From assembly GCA_002989075.1 (NCBI GenBank), contig PSQN01000003.1, positions 1,554,340 through 1,618,339 on the forward strand: a stretch of 64,000 nt of DNA, written 5' to 3'. This stretch comes from Arthonia radiata. Its lineage: Eukaryota; Ascomycota; Arthoniomycetes; Arthoniales; Arthoniaceae. The notes beneath the pieces are model-generated. The model was not told the origin of the DNA. It was given only the letters and a program-made list of their open reading frames with translations, and ran no database searches. Position 1 is the first letter of the stretch, and the number at the start of each line of letters is the position of its first letter. Of the stretch, positions 1 through 13,758 are shown in pieces. The translations under genes and the position numbers were made by a program.

Positions 1-354
1 ATAAGCTTTACTACAGCTTTCATTAATTGTTATCAATAATAAAGAAAAGTAGATACTTAATAATATTCTTAATATAAAATTTAGCTAAAAAGTACTTAAA
101 ATTTAAACTAAATAAAATAACTACTTTAATAACTAAAACTAGTACAACTTAAATAGCTTTTATAATACTTTTAAGATTATTTAATATTTTTATAAGTACT
201 ATTTAAATAAACTTTAGCTAAATTAGTATAAAGAGATATTAAAACGGATTACTAATAATATTATTTATACTGAAGAGGAAACTATTCTACTAATATTCTA
301 TAAGAGTACTATATAGCTAGAAATAAAAGATAGTAACTAAAATAAAGATGATAC
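1..354. other. AT-rich RIP-degraded desert, no gene
   Basis: The sequence is very AT-rich with few CpA/TpG dinucleotides and dense TpA and CTAG-like words, the pattern left by repeat-induced point mutation. No coding frame is visible. It ends at the target duplication (GATAC, 350-354) of the solo LTR that follows. Confidence 0.7.
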
Positions 355-860
355 TGTTAAAAAGGGTGCAGGGAAGAAGAAGGATACTACTACAAAGAGT
401 AGGAAGACGAGACTAGCTTGGGACTAGTGCAATACTTAGGCTTGTTACAGGTACAATACTCAGTAACAAAGAGAAGCTGTTGTTGTGTTGTCTGTCTTGT
501 TAGCTAGAATCCTCTAGAGGGATCCTAGCTTATATATCTAAGTCTAGCGGCCCGTGCAGGACTTACTAGATATCTGTTCTTTTGATAGGGGCCAGATAAC
601 CCGTAACTTACCGCACAAGACGGTAATTCCGTCTATCTAAAACTGTTAGTCTCAGTCTATCCCGTGTTGTCTTAGACTACGGGCCAGCTGTCTAGGACGG
701 GTCGTGCAATGCTCCTTTTTGTCCTAGGCCCGGGCTACTAGGCCCGATCCTTTAGGTAAAAGGCTTGTTCTATTCTAGGCCGGGACAGCTGGTAGGACCT
801 GTCCAATACTCCGGGCCCCTGAGGGTTCTGGCTAACCAGCTAGTTGGTTAATTTCTAACA
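355..860. mobile_element. Solo LTR, family A (fossil)
   Basis: This 506-bp unit begins TGTTAAAAAGG and ends TTTCTAACA, the TG..CA ends with TGTTA/TAACA inverted termini expected of an LTR. It is flanked by a perfect 5-bp duplication, GATAC at 350-354 and 861-865. No internal domain lies next to it, so it is a solo LTR left by LTR-LTR recombination. A second copy of the same family, in the same orientation, is at 63272-63779. The central part of this copy has kept much of its GC content while the DNA around it is AT-rich, so it is probably younger than its surroundings or escaped much of the RIP. Confidence 0.88.
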
Positions 861-865
861 GATAC

Positions 866-2277
866 TACTACCTTTATTTTAATTTTAAATAATAATTTAG
901 ATAGTAAATATTAATTTAATAACTAAACTAAGTCTAATAATTTTAACTCTATCTAGTAACTTTATTTAATAATTTAATATATTAATACTACTTTTCTTTA
1001 CTAACTTAATAATCTTAGCTTAAGTCTTCTAAGCCTAGCTTATAATTTTAACTCTTCTTTTTAATATTATACTTTACTTTTATTTTCTATTCTACTATAA
1101 TACTACTAACGAAGTAAATTAGAGCTTAAATATTTTTAACTATATCTTTTAATTAATATTCTTTTATTTAATAAAGATATTAGCTAATAAAAAGCTAATG
1201 TATCTTAGTTTCTTTACTACTTTACTAAAATATATTAGCTTATTAACTTTCATTTAAAATACTAAGGTCTAGTATATTTAGCTAAATATAGTTATTAAGA
1301 TCTACTATAGCTTAATTACTCTTATTTAGAATTCTAATACTTAAAATATACTTTAAGATTAATAGCTCTACTATTAAATAGTTCTCTATAGCTTATAGTA
1401 CAAGTTTACTATTCTTATTAATACTGATAAAGTTATTCTTACTAGTAATTTTTTTAACAACTACTATCTTAACTCTACTATATAATTTTTATTTAATATT
1501 TATAATAATACTACTATACTAGCTATAAATTAAGTCTTAATAATGATTTATATTAAATTTTATTATCAAAATACTTTATATATAACTAAATTTAATTAAA
1601 TTAAAACTTAGCTATTTAATAGATTTCTTTTAAGATATTCTAAATTTTTAGCTTTATCTATAAAGTATTAATTTAAAATATTAATAGATAGCTAGAAAGT
1701 AGTATTATAATTATAAATTAAGCTTAATTAGCTAGCTCTTTACCTTTCTAACTAGATAATTTTAGATATTTCTAGATTAAATAGTTTAGAATATTAGCTT
1801 AGTAATATATATAAATCTTTAACTAAATTATTCTAATAGTTCTTATTTTATAGTCTTTATAATTCTAAGCTTTTAGTACTATCTAATTCTACTCTAGTTC
1901 TACTTATTTTAATAGTATATATACTTCTTAAAAGGCTTAAGTTTTAGTCTATAAATAATAATATTTAGTAGAACTATAAAGAGAATAATAAGAATAAAGG
2001 TAATAAAAGAAGACTTTATTTATATCTAGAATAGAGTAGAATAGCTTTATATTAATTATATTATTTTATATAAGTCTATGTTATCTTTATAATAAGCTAT
2101 ATAATAAGCTTTATAATAGGCTATATAAAAAGCTTTATACTTAGCTTTTTTTTTAACTAATACAAACTAATACTCTATTTAAATAAGAAAACCTATAGTT
2201 TATATTAATATATTATTTAAGAAAAATAAAATCTTTTAAGTAATCTAAGTAAATATAATTAAAAGTAAAGAGTTAAA
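866..2277. other. AT-rich RIP-degraded desert, no gene recognised
   Basis: Highly AT-rich, CpA-poor sequence with stops in every frame. It is presumably decayed repeat DNA, but no family could be recognised by eye. It ends at the ATCTA target duplication (2278-2282) of the next element. Confidence 0.6.
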
Positions 2278-2282
2278 ATCTA

Positions 2283-2491
2283 TAATATATATATTAACTA
2301 GAAGAGTATATAGTTAGATTCAATGGATAATAGTATTAAAAAAACTATAGTAAGAAGTAAAAGAGTAAAGCTCTAGTTAATTAGTAAATAAATAAAGCTA
2401 GCTAGATAGAGTAAACTAAAATAAAAAATAGTTTAAAGTTAGCTAAACTAACTCTAATAGACTCTAGAGAGTCTTAGCTAGAGTTCTATTA
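2283..2491 (-). repeat. Left LTR of the 2283-9085 element
   Basis: A 209-bp direct repeat of 8878-9085. Shared landmarks run from TAATATATATATTAACTAG at the start to GAGTTCTATTA at the end. The target duplication ATCTA lies just outside at 2278-2282. Confidence 0.85.
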
Positions 2492-5400
2492 CTACCTTTT
2501 CTCTAAATTAGTAGATATTCTTATTTACTATTAGATTAATTAACATCTCTAATACTAGTACTAATTAAAGTCTAAGTAGTAAAAGTTAGCTAAGTTAAGG
2601 TATATAGTACTAGTATAGAGAGTAGTAAGAAATTTAGTAAATACTTAGATATAAGAGAATACTCTAGAATTACTACTAAACTAAAGCTTTTAGAAGTTAG
2701 TAGTATAGATAAGCTAGAGCTAGTTTAGAGTTATTAGGTCTTCTATATAGTAAAATAATATAAGTACTAGGTTATTCTTAGTATTAGTATTCTAGATAAT
2801 AAGATTATAGTTAAAATAAATTATAGCCTAGTTTTCTTAGAGATGGTTATTTCTAGCCTATATATAAACAAATTTAAAGATATTAAAGAGAGTAATAAGA
2901 GTAGTATTATAAGAAAGAATAGGATTAATAAATTTCTTATAGTTAATATAGTACTTCTAGTTAGTTTTAAAAGGATTTTAATTAACTTTTTAACTAATAT
3001 AGCAATAGAAGACTAGAAAGGTAAGAATAATAGTATTATATATACTAGAGAGTTTTATTAGCTACTTATAGAACTTCTCTATAATAGTATTAGTAAGAGA
3101 GAGTAGAGTAATTAGCTAAAATAGTAGTAGATTATTAGGTATATTATAGTTTTAAATAGAAATTTTAATAATTTTTTTTTGATTATTAACAATTTATAGA
3201 GTTATTAAGATATTATTAAAAGAAATTAGAAATTTAGGTAAAAGAAATAAAGAAAAGGCTAGAGAGATAAAGATAAAAGATAGATTATTATCTCTTATCT
3301 TTATCTTTATCTTTATCTTTATCTTCTAGATAATTAAGATTAAGCTACTAGAGCTTTAGTATATAAAGATACTAATTATAGTAGTCTTATAGAATTACTT
3401 AATATTCTTAAAGTTATTAATAAAATACTACTCAGAGTTATTATTATAGCTCTTCTACTTTATTTATACTTATAGTCTTCTACTTATTTTTTTAATTAAC
3501 TAGATTTTTTAAATAATATACTCTTTCTTTCTATTAATACTCTTTGGTAGAAGATCTTTAGCTACTTAGTCTAAAAAAGAATTATTTTTATTAAGTTATA
3601 AGATATTAAAGTAAAAGATAGAGTATATATTATAGTATAACTATAGAAGCTTAAATTAGTAAAAGATATCTATCTTCTTTTTAATCTTAAAAGGGCCTAT
3701 AAGCTTAAAGTTATATATTAAAAGATAGATCTACTAGCCTAGCTACTAGTTAATATCTATTTAATACTTATTAGTCTACTACTTTATTTATTTCTAGCTT
3801 TCTTTAATTTTAGTATATATAAAGCTTTAAATCTTACTATACTAGTTTATAATAGCCTAAATATTTTAGAGAGTAAACTAGTTATAGGTAGTTTTAGTAG
3901 TTAGTAGAGATTTTAGCTAGTTACAACTATATCTTAGAATAATCTTTTAGTTAATAAAAAGAGGTTTAATTCTAATAGTTATATTCTTTATTAAGTTTAT
4001 AGTATATTAGATAATAAAGAGGTACTTAAACTAGTTATATTACTTTTATAAGTAGTAGTACTAGAGATATATTTCTATTTCTTAGTTAATAACCTTAGTT
4101 TATTTATTAGTCTATAGATAGTAGATAATAGAGAGATATAGCTTAATATTTACTAGATTAGTAAGTATCTTTTATTAGAAGTTATTAGTTTAAGAGGTTC
4201 TATAGTTAGTAATAATTATCTCTAGAGTCTCTATATAGTAGTAAATATTATAGAAGAATAGTTTAGTAGTATTTTTAGTAGAGAGACCTTTTTTACTATA
4301 ATAGTAGAAGATATAGAAGTATTCTTTATTTAGCTAGTTAATAATATTATGGATAGTATTATTTTACTAAGTATTATTTTACTAAGTATTATTTTACTAA
4401 GTATTATTTAAAAGAGCTACTATAAAATCTATTAAAATATCCTACTATAGGACCTAAGGTATACTAGTAGGCTATTAGAGCTCTAAGTATTACTAATAGT
4501 TATATTTATTATATATATAGTTTTAATAATTCTATAGATACTAGTAAAGAAGATAATTCTGTCTAAGAATATAGTATTTAGTATACTTAATAGTAAAGAC
4601 TATCTTCTTAAACCTAATATATTCTATTTTTAGTAAGATCTAGACTTCTTTAATTATTTATATCTAATAGAAGCTTAAAACTACTAAAAGGTTTTTATAA
4701 AATAGAAGACCTTCTTTATTCTAGTAACATTTAATTTAGTAGCTATAGATTAACTTCTTATTAATACTAACTATAAGGGGCTCTTAAATATCTTTAAATA
4801 TAGAGCTACTATAGTCAGCTTACTTAATAGATATTAAGAGACTTAGTTCTTTTTACTTAATAGAGTCTATAAATACTAGAAATACTAAGAGTTTATAGTT
4901 ATTTATATAGTTATTAAAAATATATAGATCTAGATTCATTAGCTTAAAAATTATCTAATAGAGATTAAAATTAGTCTTACTATATTAAACTAGTTTAGTC
5001 TAGTAAGTTAGTATATTAGCCTTACTATTAGTAGCTTTTAAGTAGTAAATAATTTTAAAGTTAAAGTTTAATAGTAATTTAAGGTAAATAGCTTAATAGT
5101 AGCTAAGTTTTTATTTAACTATAAAGTATCTAAGTAATTTATAGTTAACAAAATCTAAATCAGTATATTAGGTTAGAAGATTAAAACTTAGAAGACTACT
5201 TCTTAAAGTACTTAATAATAGCTATTAACTTTTTATTATAAATAGTATAGTCATACTTAATTAAGCTAAGACTCTTTAAGAAGAAGGCTACTAAATAAAG
5301 AATTCTATTATTTTTTAGCTAGGTAAATACTTTAGTAATAACTATATTACTAGAGTTATATTTTAAAAAGATCTACTAGATAGAGTTAAAATAGTAGAGT

Positions 5401-8400
5401 ACTAGCTTAATTATAATTATATCTTTAACTACTTAAAAGACTTAGTTATAGACTTTATTCTATAGTTTAGTATTTTTCTATAATAGAGTATTAATTAGCT
5501 AAACTAGTTAAAAGAAATTCCTGATAAACTAGTAGTAGTAGTTAATAAAGCTAGGAAAATATTAAATACTAGTAATATTAGTTAGCTTTTTTTACTTTAG
5601 AATTACTTTAATCTAGAAGAGATCTATTCTAATATAGTTAGAGATAATAATAAGTTTAAGAAACTTAAGCTTTTACTTATAAAACTTATACTTTCTAATA
5701 TTTATAGTTAATTTTATCTCTTTAAGCTAAGTATAGACTTTTTAAAAATACTTCTTATATTCTTTTCTTAAGTTTTTATAAATAATAAGGTTATTAAGAT
5801 AAATAGAAATAGAATAGTTAAGTATTTTTATAAATTTATTATTTATATACTTTTAAAAGGAGCTAAAGGCGTTATAAAGCTTTATAAGTATTATATAAAA
5901 CTTATAGTTCTTATATTATAGACTAAAGGTAGTTAGATTTTTACTACTAGGGTTTATTTAGAGCTAGTAAAAGGTCTAAAAAAGATTAATCTTTAAATAC
6001 TACTTAGCTTTTATAACTTAAGTAATTATTTTATTAATTAGTAAAAGAGAATACTAGTTTTTATGTAAATAGTAGAAGAAAGATATAGTCTATCTTACTA
6101 GAGCTAACTTAGCTAAGTCTTATATACTTAGTAATCTATTTCTTAATTAATTAGTTAACTTCTTTATTTAAGTATTAGAGACCTTATATTAGTAGAAGCT
6201 TTATATTTAGAAAAAGTTTAATTTTATAGTTATATTTACTATATAGTAGAAGCTAGAGTATCTAGTTCTTTTAGAACTATTTTATAAACTTTCTAAGGTA
6301 CTCTAGTAGATACTTAAGAAAGTTAATATCTTTCTTAAGCTATTTCTTCTAGTAATAGTTAATTTTTTTTATAATAATAACTTCTATAGTAATATTATTC
6401 TCTTACTTAGTAGTATACTTAAAGCTTTAGTAGTTAATTAATATAATTAATAGAATTCTAGAGTCTTTAGTAGAGTAGTTATTTATAAAACCTAAGATAG
6501 TAGTCTTAGTATTCTTATAATACTAATGAACTCTTTATTACTTTTAGTAACTAAGACTCTTACTATCTATATTACTCTCTATAGAGTTATTAAAGAAGTA
6601 CTTAGTATTAAAAGGAATTAAAAAGATATTAAATTTTATAGTACTTCTATTAGATAGAAAATCTTTTTATTTGAATTTATTAAGTATCTCCTTTTTAAGA
6701 AGAATTAGCTAGTCTATTACTAGTAAGTTTAACTGTAAAGGTTTTAATATAGTTCTTTATAGAATTTTAAGTAGCTAGAGTACTAGAAGTACTAATAAAG
6801 TAGCTTTAAATTAGTAGAGATATACTAAATTAAATAGATAATTATAGGTTTTTAAATAAGAGATAATTATATTTTTGAAAATATCTAGAAGTTCTTTATA
6901 GAGTTATAACTAAAAGCGCTCTATAAGTAGATTAAAATAGGTATTAGTAATATAAAAGACTTAAGATAAAATAAAGTAGCTAGTAATATAAAAGAGTAGA
7001 TATATAACCTCTTTAATAGCCTTTTAGTTTTTATTATTATAGTATTAAAGTAAATTAGATTTAATATAGATATAATAGCTATTTTAAAGATTTAGCTAAC
7101 TTATTAAGCTACTCTCTTAAAGATTAGATTAATAAAGAAAGAGCTAATATTTATTAATACTAAAACTTAATAAAGCTATTACTTAGCTATTCTACTAATA
7201 AATATAGATATTATTATAGCTTTATAAAAAATATTAGTTAGCTTAGAAATATAAATATTTCTAAATATAAGCTGAATAGTAAAAAGATAGTTTTATAGTT
7301 TAAAACCTAATAGAGTACTTTTATTAATAAACCTAATTACTAAGACTTTAAAGTAGACTTCTCTTTTAATTAGTTCTTCTTAGTATTCTAAATATAAATA
7401 TACTTTTCTAGTAAGTAGAATAATAGGCTATTGGAATTAATATAGTACTTAAATAGATTATAAGAGATAACTTAGTAGTAGAAGTACTACTTAATAGTAT
7501 TAGCTAATTACTTAGTTAAATAGATATTTTTAGCTACTTAAAGGGTAGTACTAGAGGTTAAGCTATAGATAGTTATAGTAGTCTTAATAGTCTTTATTTA
7601 CTAAAGAACTTAGTTAATATTATATATTTATTTAATTAACTTAGATAAAGAGTAATTTAACTTATTAAGATTTAATATATACTCTTAGAAATAGAAATAG
7701 AGCTTACTTTTAAAGTAATTAGGTTATTTTTTCTTTATTATCTTTCTAATCTATATCTTCTTTTTAAAGATACTAATAAAGTTAGTAAATTTTGTTAATC
7801 TTTACTTAAGTATATAAAAATTATTTTAGACTTTATAGGCCTAATAGAGGCTAGAGTAAGAGTTATTAAGAACTTAAAGTAACTTTTTTACTATAGAAGA
7901 CTAGAATAGTATAGTATAGTAATATACCTTATTAATTAGATAAAAAAAGATATAGTTGATATAGTTCTTTTTTATTTAAAGATAATCTTAGTTAAAATAA
8001 AGCTTATAGGTTATTTAGTTATTCTATATAAGATACTTACTAGAGTTAGCTAAGCTTTATTTACTAGTAAATAGTACTAGTTTAGAGAGTATAAGCTTAC
8101 TACTAAGAACTACTATTAAGGTACTAGAGTATAACTAGCCTTTATTAATAGCTAGCTATACTAGAAGTTAATCTACTATTTTCTTTAACTAATTAAGATA
8201 GATAGTAGTTTTATTAGTTTTCTTCTTAGTCTTATTTAGCTTATCTATAAGCTAATTAATTAGCTAGTTATTAGTATTAGTATTCTCTTCTTAAACTTAT
8301 GTTTCTAAATAGATAACTTTATTAATAAGTTTCTAGTTTTTCTTCTACTTAATAATAAGTTTACTAGTAGTTTTAGTACTATAGATAGTAATATCTTTAG

Positions 8401-8877
8401 TATTAGACTTATTTTCTATCTATTCGGCCTAGTACTAGTACTTAGGTTTAATAGAAATATAATTAGCTTTCTTAAGCTTAGCTTTCTAAATATATTACTC
8501 ATTACTAAGCTTTAGATTCTACTAAAATATTATTTTATATTCTTAGACTAAGAGGCTAAAGACTTTAATAAGCTAAATTAACTATTTATAGTTAGCTATA
8601 AAAAAATTAGTAATATAGACTAGATTAGAGAGATTACTAGCTTTATCTATTTAGCTAGATAGAAAGTAGACTATTTGAACTAGAGTTTATTCTATATTTA
8701 AAATAGACTCTTAAGGCTTATATAATTAATATAGATACTAGTTAACTTTCTTAGATAGAGGATTAGCTAGTTATTCTATTTTAAGTCTTAGAAGCTTAAG
8801 ACTTTCTAAGTAGGTTACTAATTAAATTTTACCTATAGATTAGTATATATAGAATAAAGAGGTAACTATAGTTTTAT

Positions 8878-9085
8878 TAATATATATATTAACTAGAGAA
8901 GTATATAGTTAGATTTAATAGATAATAGTATTAAAGAACTATAATAAAGAGTCAAAGAGTAAAGCTCTAGCTAATTAGTGAATAAATAAAGGTAGCTAAA
9001 TAGAGTAGACTAAAATAGAAAATAGTCTAGAGTTAGCTAGGCTAATTCTAGTAGAATCTAGAGGGTTCTAGCTAGAGTTCTATTA
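8878..9085 (-). repeat. Right LTR of the 2283-9085 element
   Basis: A 208-bp direct repeat of 2283-2491, followed immediately by the second copy of the target duplication, ATCTA, at 9086-9090. Confidence 0.85.
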
Positions 9086-9090
9086 ATCTA

Positions 9091-12000
9091 ATTCTAAAAA
9101 GCTAGTAAAACTATTTTAGAATATAAGAATAAAATAAAACTCTGTTTATTATATAATTCTATAATATATTTATTTAAAGCTAGTAGTCTACTAGTAGTAC
9201 TAAAAAGATATAAATACTATATATCTTAGACTAACTAATTAATAGTAGTAATAGATAAAGTATCTAATAAATATTTTAGAGTACTTGGTATAGATAATAG
9301 AGTCTTTTAGCTAATTATAAAAGCTAATAATTATTTATATCTACTTAGTATATAACTAGCTCTTTAAATATCTTAAGTAACTTTAAAAGATTCTTTAGAA
9401 GAAGAAGCTTTTTTAATAAAAGAATCTTTTTAAGAGTATTAGAGCCTATTATATAAGACTATTTAAGTACTATAGTATAATATTAAGCTTAGTTAGTAAC
9501 TTGTATGTATTTAGTATTCTATTAACTTTAATATACTAGATAATCTATTTTACTAATAATCTAAAAGATTAGAGTTAGTAGTATTAAACTAAATTAGTAA
9601 TATAATAGTAGAATAAGAACTAGTAGTATAACTTAGAAGTACTTCTAGTATACTATATCTACTACAACTAGCTATATTAAAGGTATCTTAAAGAGTACTA
9701 TAATAAGTACTATACTAATCTTTCTATTAAATAGTCTATAGAGTCTTAAGTTGTTTAAATAAGTAATATTAATTTACTAATAATTTAAATTATAGACTTA
9801 TAAATAGCTAAGACTAATAATTAATATTCTATTATAGTCTATCTTATATCTTATAAGTTAAATCTTTTTTTATAGTATTTAGTTTAATTTTTACTTTTTA
9901 TAATAAGCTATCTTTATATCTATTTTAGATCTTATAGCTTATTATCAATATTTATTATAAAGCATCTTAATAATTAGAAGTATTATAAAATTAACTTAAA
10001 TTAACTATTTACTATATTTAGAAGCTATTAATATATCTGCTATATTAGAAAAACTATTCTTTACTATAAATTATCTTTTAGTTGTTTTTTATTAATACTA
10101 TCTTTTAGTTACTTAAATAAAGATAAAGACTTAAATAGTAATTTTACCTTTTTAAATAGTTATTCTATAGCTTTAGAATTCGATTATTCTTTTATATAGT
10201 TAATAAGTTTATTTTAATATTATCTATAATATTATTTTAAAGCTTTTCTTTTTCTATTAACTATATATATATATATAATAAATTTTAGTAGCATTAATAT
10301 CTACTAAAGACTATTATATTATATTTAATAATAATACTAACTTATTAAACTATTTAAGTATTTTTTAGTAAGATATAACTAATAGATATTAAACAAGATA
10401 GTTAATAAAAGATATAAAATATTTTAACTTTATAACATAGACTCTATTATAATAAAAAGTATTATTAATTTTATTTAAGTATAAAGCTTTAATGGTTAAT
10501 ATTTTATAAACTAAAATAGTACTTTAAGTATTATTATTAAAGTAACTAGCTAAAGATAATAACTTAAATAATAAGTTTATTATTAAACTAATTACATATT
10601 AATTAAAAGATTTTATAGTATTTTAGACTATTTTTTATACTAAAAATAATAGAAACTTAGTTAAGTTATAATAGCTTTAAACTAAGAAAACTAAGTAAGA
10701 AACTTATTATAAAGAATATTACTATAATATTAGTTCTAAAGAGGTTAAATAATTATATAAGACTAAAGATAATAGCTTAGTTTTAAAGTAGATTAATAGA
10801 AAAAAGAAGTTAAAGAAAGTATTTAATTCTTTTATCTTTACTAGTAAAGCTATTTAAGAACTTAAGTTATAAATATAATATATAAAAAATAAGATATATA
10901 TTAATATCAACTAATATTTAATAAATAAAGCTAAAGTAACTTATATCTTATTTAAACTAAATAGTACTATATTTTACTATATAAAACTCTATTTAAATAA
11001 AGTAAATAATATAATATCTAAAGATATTTATTAAATTCATTAAAATTAATATAAAGATTTATTTTAAGAAAAGACTATTAAAAAGAACTATTATAATTTA
11101 TGTTAAAAATAAAAAGAGCTTTTTAAGTTTTTTATTTAGTTTTATAAGTATATAATTAAGATAAATATTAATATATCTATTTAGCTATATAATATAAAAA
11201 ATAAAATTAATATATCTTTAAAAAAAGTAATATTACTAGTAAAAATTAAAATAGTTACTATTTATGTTAAAGAACTCTAATTTCTTAATTAAAATATTTG
11301 ATAGATTAATAAAGTAAAGTTTTAAATAAATACTACTAAAAAATAATACTTAACTATACTATTCTCTATAAATATAAATAATTATAGCTATAATAGCTAT
11401 TAGTAGCTTAGTTATAGTTAAACTTTCTATAACTTTAATAGTATATTAATTAACTTTAAATATAAATATAAACCTTTTTAATTAAATTCTAAAGATATTA
11501 TTTACTATAAGTATTAAAAGAAAAAGTACTATTAAAAGAATTATTTTTAAAATAAAATTTTTATATCTAAATAAAAAATATATAGCTTTTTATAAAGTTT
11601 AGTTAAAAAGGCTAAAATTTAGTAATAATAGTGATTTAAAAGAGTATAATAATCTTTTTTCTTCTTTTTTTTCACTAATTAGTATTAAAAATAACCTTAA
11701 AATATAAAGTAATCTATTTATTTAGATATAGCTTTTAAGAGCTAGTAACTAAAACTAAACTCTACTTAAATTTTTAGTAATAGTAAATATAAATTACTAA
11801 ACTACTATTAGTATAGATTATTATATTATTAAAAAGATATATTAATAGTTTAAGATTAGTTTAATAAAGTTAACTAAGTTTATAACTATTAAAGACTTTA
11901 AAGACTAACTAGATTAAATTATTAAAAAAGAACTCTTTATTTTAGTTAAAAAATTACTTAGTTTTTATAAACTATAAGAGAGATATACTAAAGTTTATAA

Positions 12001-13743
12001 ATAACTATAAGTATAAATAAAAGCTAGTTTAGAATTAGTTAATAGTATCTAAATTATTATTTAACTTACTCCTAACTTAAATTAATATTAAACTATTATA
12101 TAATAGTAATAAATATTTAATAACTCTTTTATATTAAAGAAATCTTTAATTTTTAATTTTAAAATACTTAAGTATTCTCTATCTATTAAGAAGCCTTAAT
12201 TAAAGGTCTATATCTTATGGATTATTATAAGTATAATTAACTAAAGACAAGAAGTATTAGTAGCTAATAAAGATATTTAGAAGGTATTCTTTAAAAAAAT
12301 ATATAAAGAATAAAAGTAAGCTTTAATATAAGTCTATAAAGCTACTAAATCTAATAATTTTATAAATATTAACTTTATTAATATAGTTTTCTTTTAATAC
12401 TTAATAAAGTATAAGAATATAAAAGTATTCTTTATATTTATAAAAGACATTAAATTCTATAAAGATAAAAAGTAAAAAATAGTAGACTTTAAAACTAAAC
12501 TATTCAAAGAGTTTTAAAAGTTCTTAAATTTATTTAATAAGGATAGAGTAAATAAGTTATTTTTATATTAACTTTAAAATTTAAAAATTAAGTTAAAGCT
12601 TAATATAAAACTACTATATTATAAGTCTTTAAAAATAATATAAACTAAAAAAGTAAGTTTAATTAAAAACTATATAAAAATAAATTTTACTAAATAGTAT
12701 ATCTTTTTTAGTAACTTTTACTATAGTTCTCTACTTTTATCTATTTAAAAACTAAAGAATATTTATTTATATATTAACTATAAAAATTAAATATAGTAAC
12801 TTAAAAAAAAACTTATATTTATTACTATTAATTAAGAAAATACTAGTAAAAGTTACTAAGACTTAATAGTTTTTAAAGCTAAATATTTAATAAGTCTTTT
12901 ACTAGCTTTAAATAATATTGAAAGAAAACTTAAATCTTATAATATTTATAATCTACTTTAGAAACTATAGATATAATATAGTTTCTTTTAGATTATATAA
13001 TATATTCTTAACTTTCTAATATTTTATAAATAATTTCTTTTTAAATATACTTAATAAGTATATATTAATTTATTCAAATCATATACTAATTTTTAATAAA
13101 ACTAAAAAAAAAAATGTATATTTAATAGGTCTTAGTATAATTATAGTTTATTAGCTTAAATATAGATATTAAAAAGTATAAGTTTTATAAGTAAAAAGTT
13201 AAGTACTTAAGACTTATTATTATATCAACTAAAACTAAAATAGATTTTAAAAAGATTTAGACTATTAAAGACTAGAAATGCCTATAGTAAGAAGATATTA
13301 CTACTATATAAAGATTTTTAAAATTTTATAACTACTATAGAAGATTTATTTATAACTTTAGTAAAATAGCTTAGCTATTAAATAACTTAATAAAGAAAAA
13401 TAGTAAGCGATAGAATACTTATAATAATAAAGTATTTAAATAACTAAAAAAAAAAGTTAATAAAGAGCTAGTTATAATATACTTTTAGTTAAATAAATAA
13501 TTATTTATTAAATATAACTCTTTTAATTCTATTATAGCTAGTATATTATTATAGCTTAATAAAAAGAGCTTATTAAGATCTATAGTATATTAGTTATTCT
13601 GTTTTAACTCTATAAAAATAAACTATATTATTTATAATAAAAAGCTATTAGTAATTATTAAATTCTTTAAGATATTTTAACTAAAACTATAATTAGTACT
13701 AATTAATAAGCTAATATAGATTTTTATAGACTACTACTTAACT
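9091..13743 (+). mobile_element. RIP-degraded Gypsy-type retroelement remnant (fossil), cut at the block edge
   Basis: In this AT-rich stretch the plus strand still shows the outline of a Gypsy-type pol gene. The end of reverse transcriptase and the RNase H region are recognisable at roughly 12.9-13.74 kb, and a possible gag zinc-knuckle outline lies near 11.5 kb. Recognition stops abruptly at about 13740, where base composition jumps to normal. No LTR was identified within the window. The copy is broken many times over and looks old. Similar degraded sequence appears to resume beyond 63213, which suggests that one retroelement was interrupted by the central block; that is inference. Confidence 0.6.
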
Positions 13744-13758
13744 CTGTATGCCGGATCG
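13744..13758 (+). repeat. Left terminal inverted-repeat candidate of the block
   Basis: The sequence CTGTATGCCGGATCG matches the reverse complement of 63198-63212 (CTATGTGCTGGATCG) at 12 of 15 positions. All three differences are transitions, which is compatible with RIP. It lies exactly at the jump in base composition. Confidence 0.45.

Larger units (their letters stand above)
2283..9085 (-). mobile_element. LTR retrotransposon with both LTRs, superfamily unresolved (fossil)
   Basis: A 6.8-kb element is bounded by two direct repeats of about 209 bp (2283-2491 and 8878-9085) and by a perfect 5-bp target duplication, ATCTA, at 2278-2282 and 9086-9090. Immediately inside the left LTR, read on the minus strand, is a purine-rich tract (GAGAAAAGGTAG), as expected for a polypurine tract just upstream of a 3' LTR, which suggests minus orientation. 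The interior is so altered by RIP that gag and pol domains cannot be read with confidence, and Copia versus Gypsy is left open. It is structurally complete but thoroughly broken, with interruptions far too many to count. The heavy RIP makes LTR-based dating unreliable; it looks old. Confidence 0.82.

Noticed and set aside
3296-4409. Simple repeats (ATCTTT-type near 3296-3330 and a 17-bp triplet near 4375-4409)
   Set aside because: Short low-complexity runs inside a RIPped retroelement; not informative on their own.
13738-13748. Starship-type TTAC(N7)A target site at the borders
   Set aside because: The right flank has TTACTAAGTAA but the spacing to A is off, and the left flank does not match; only TACT is shared. 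I do not claim a target duplication.
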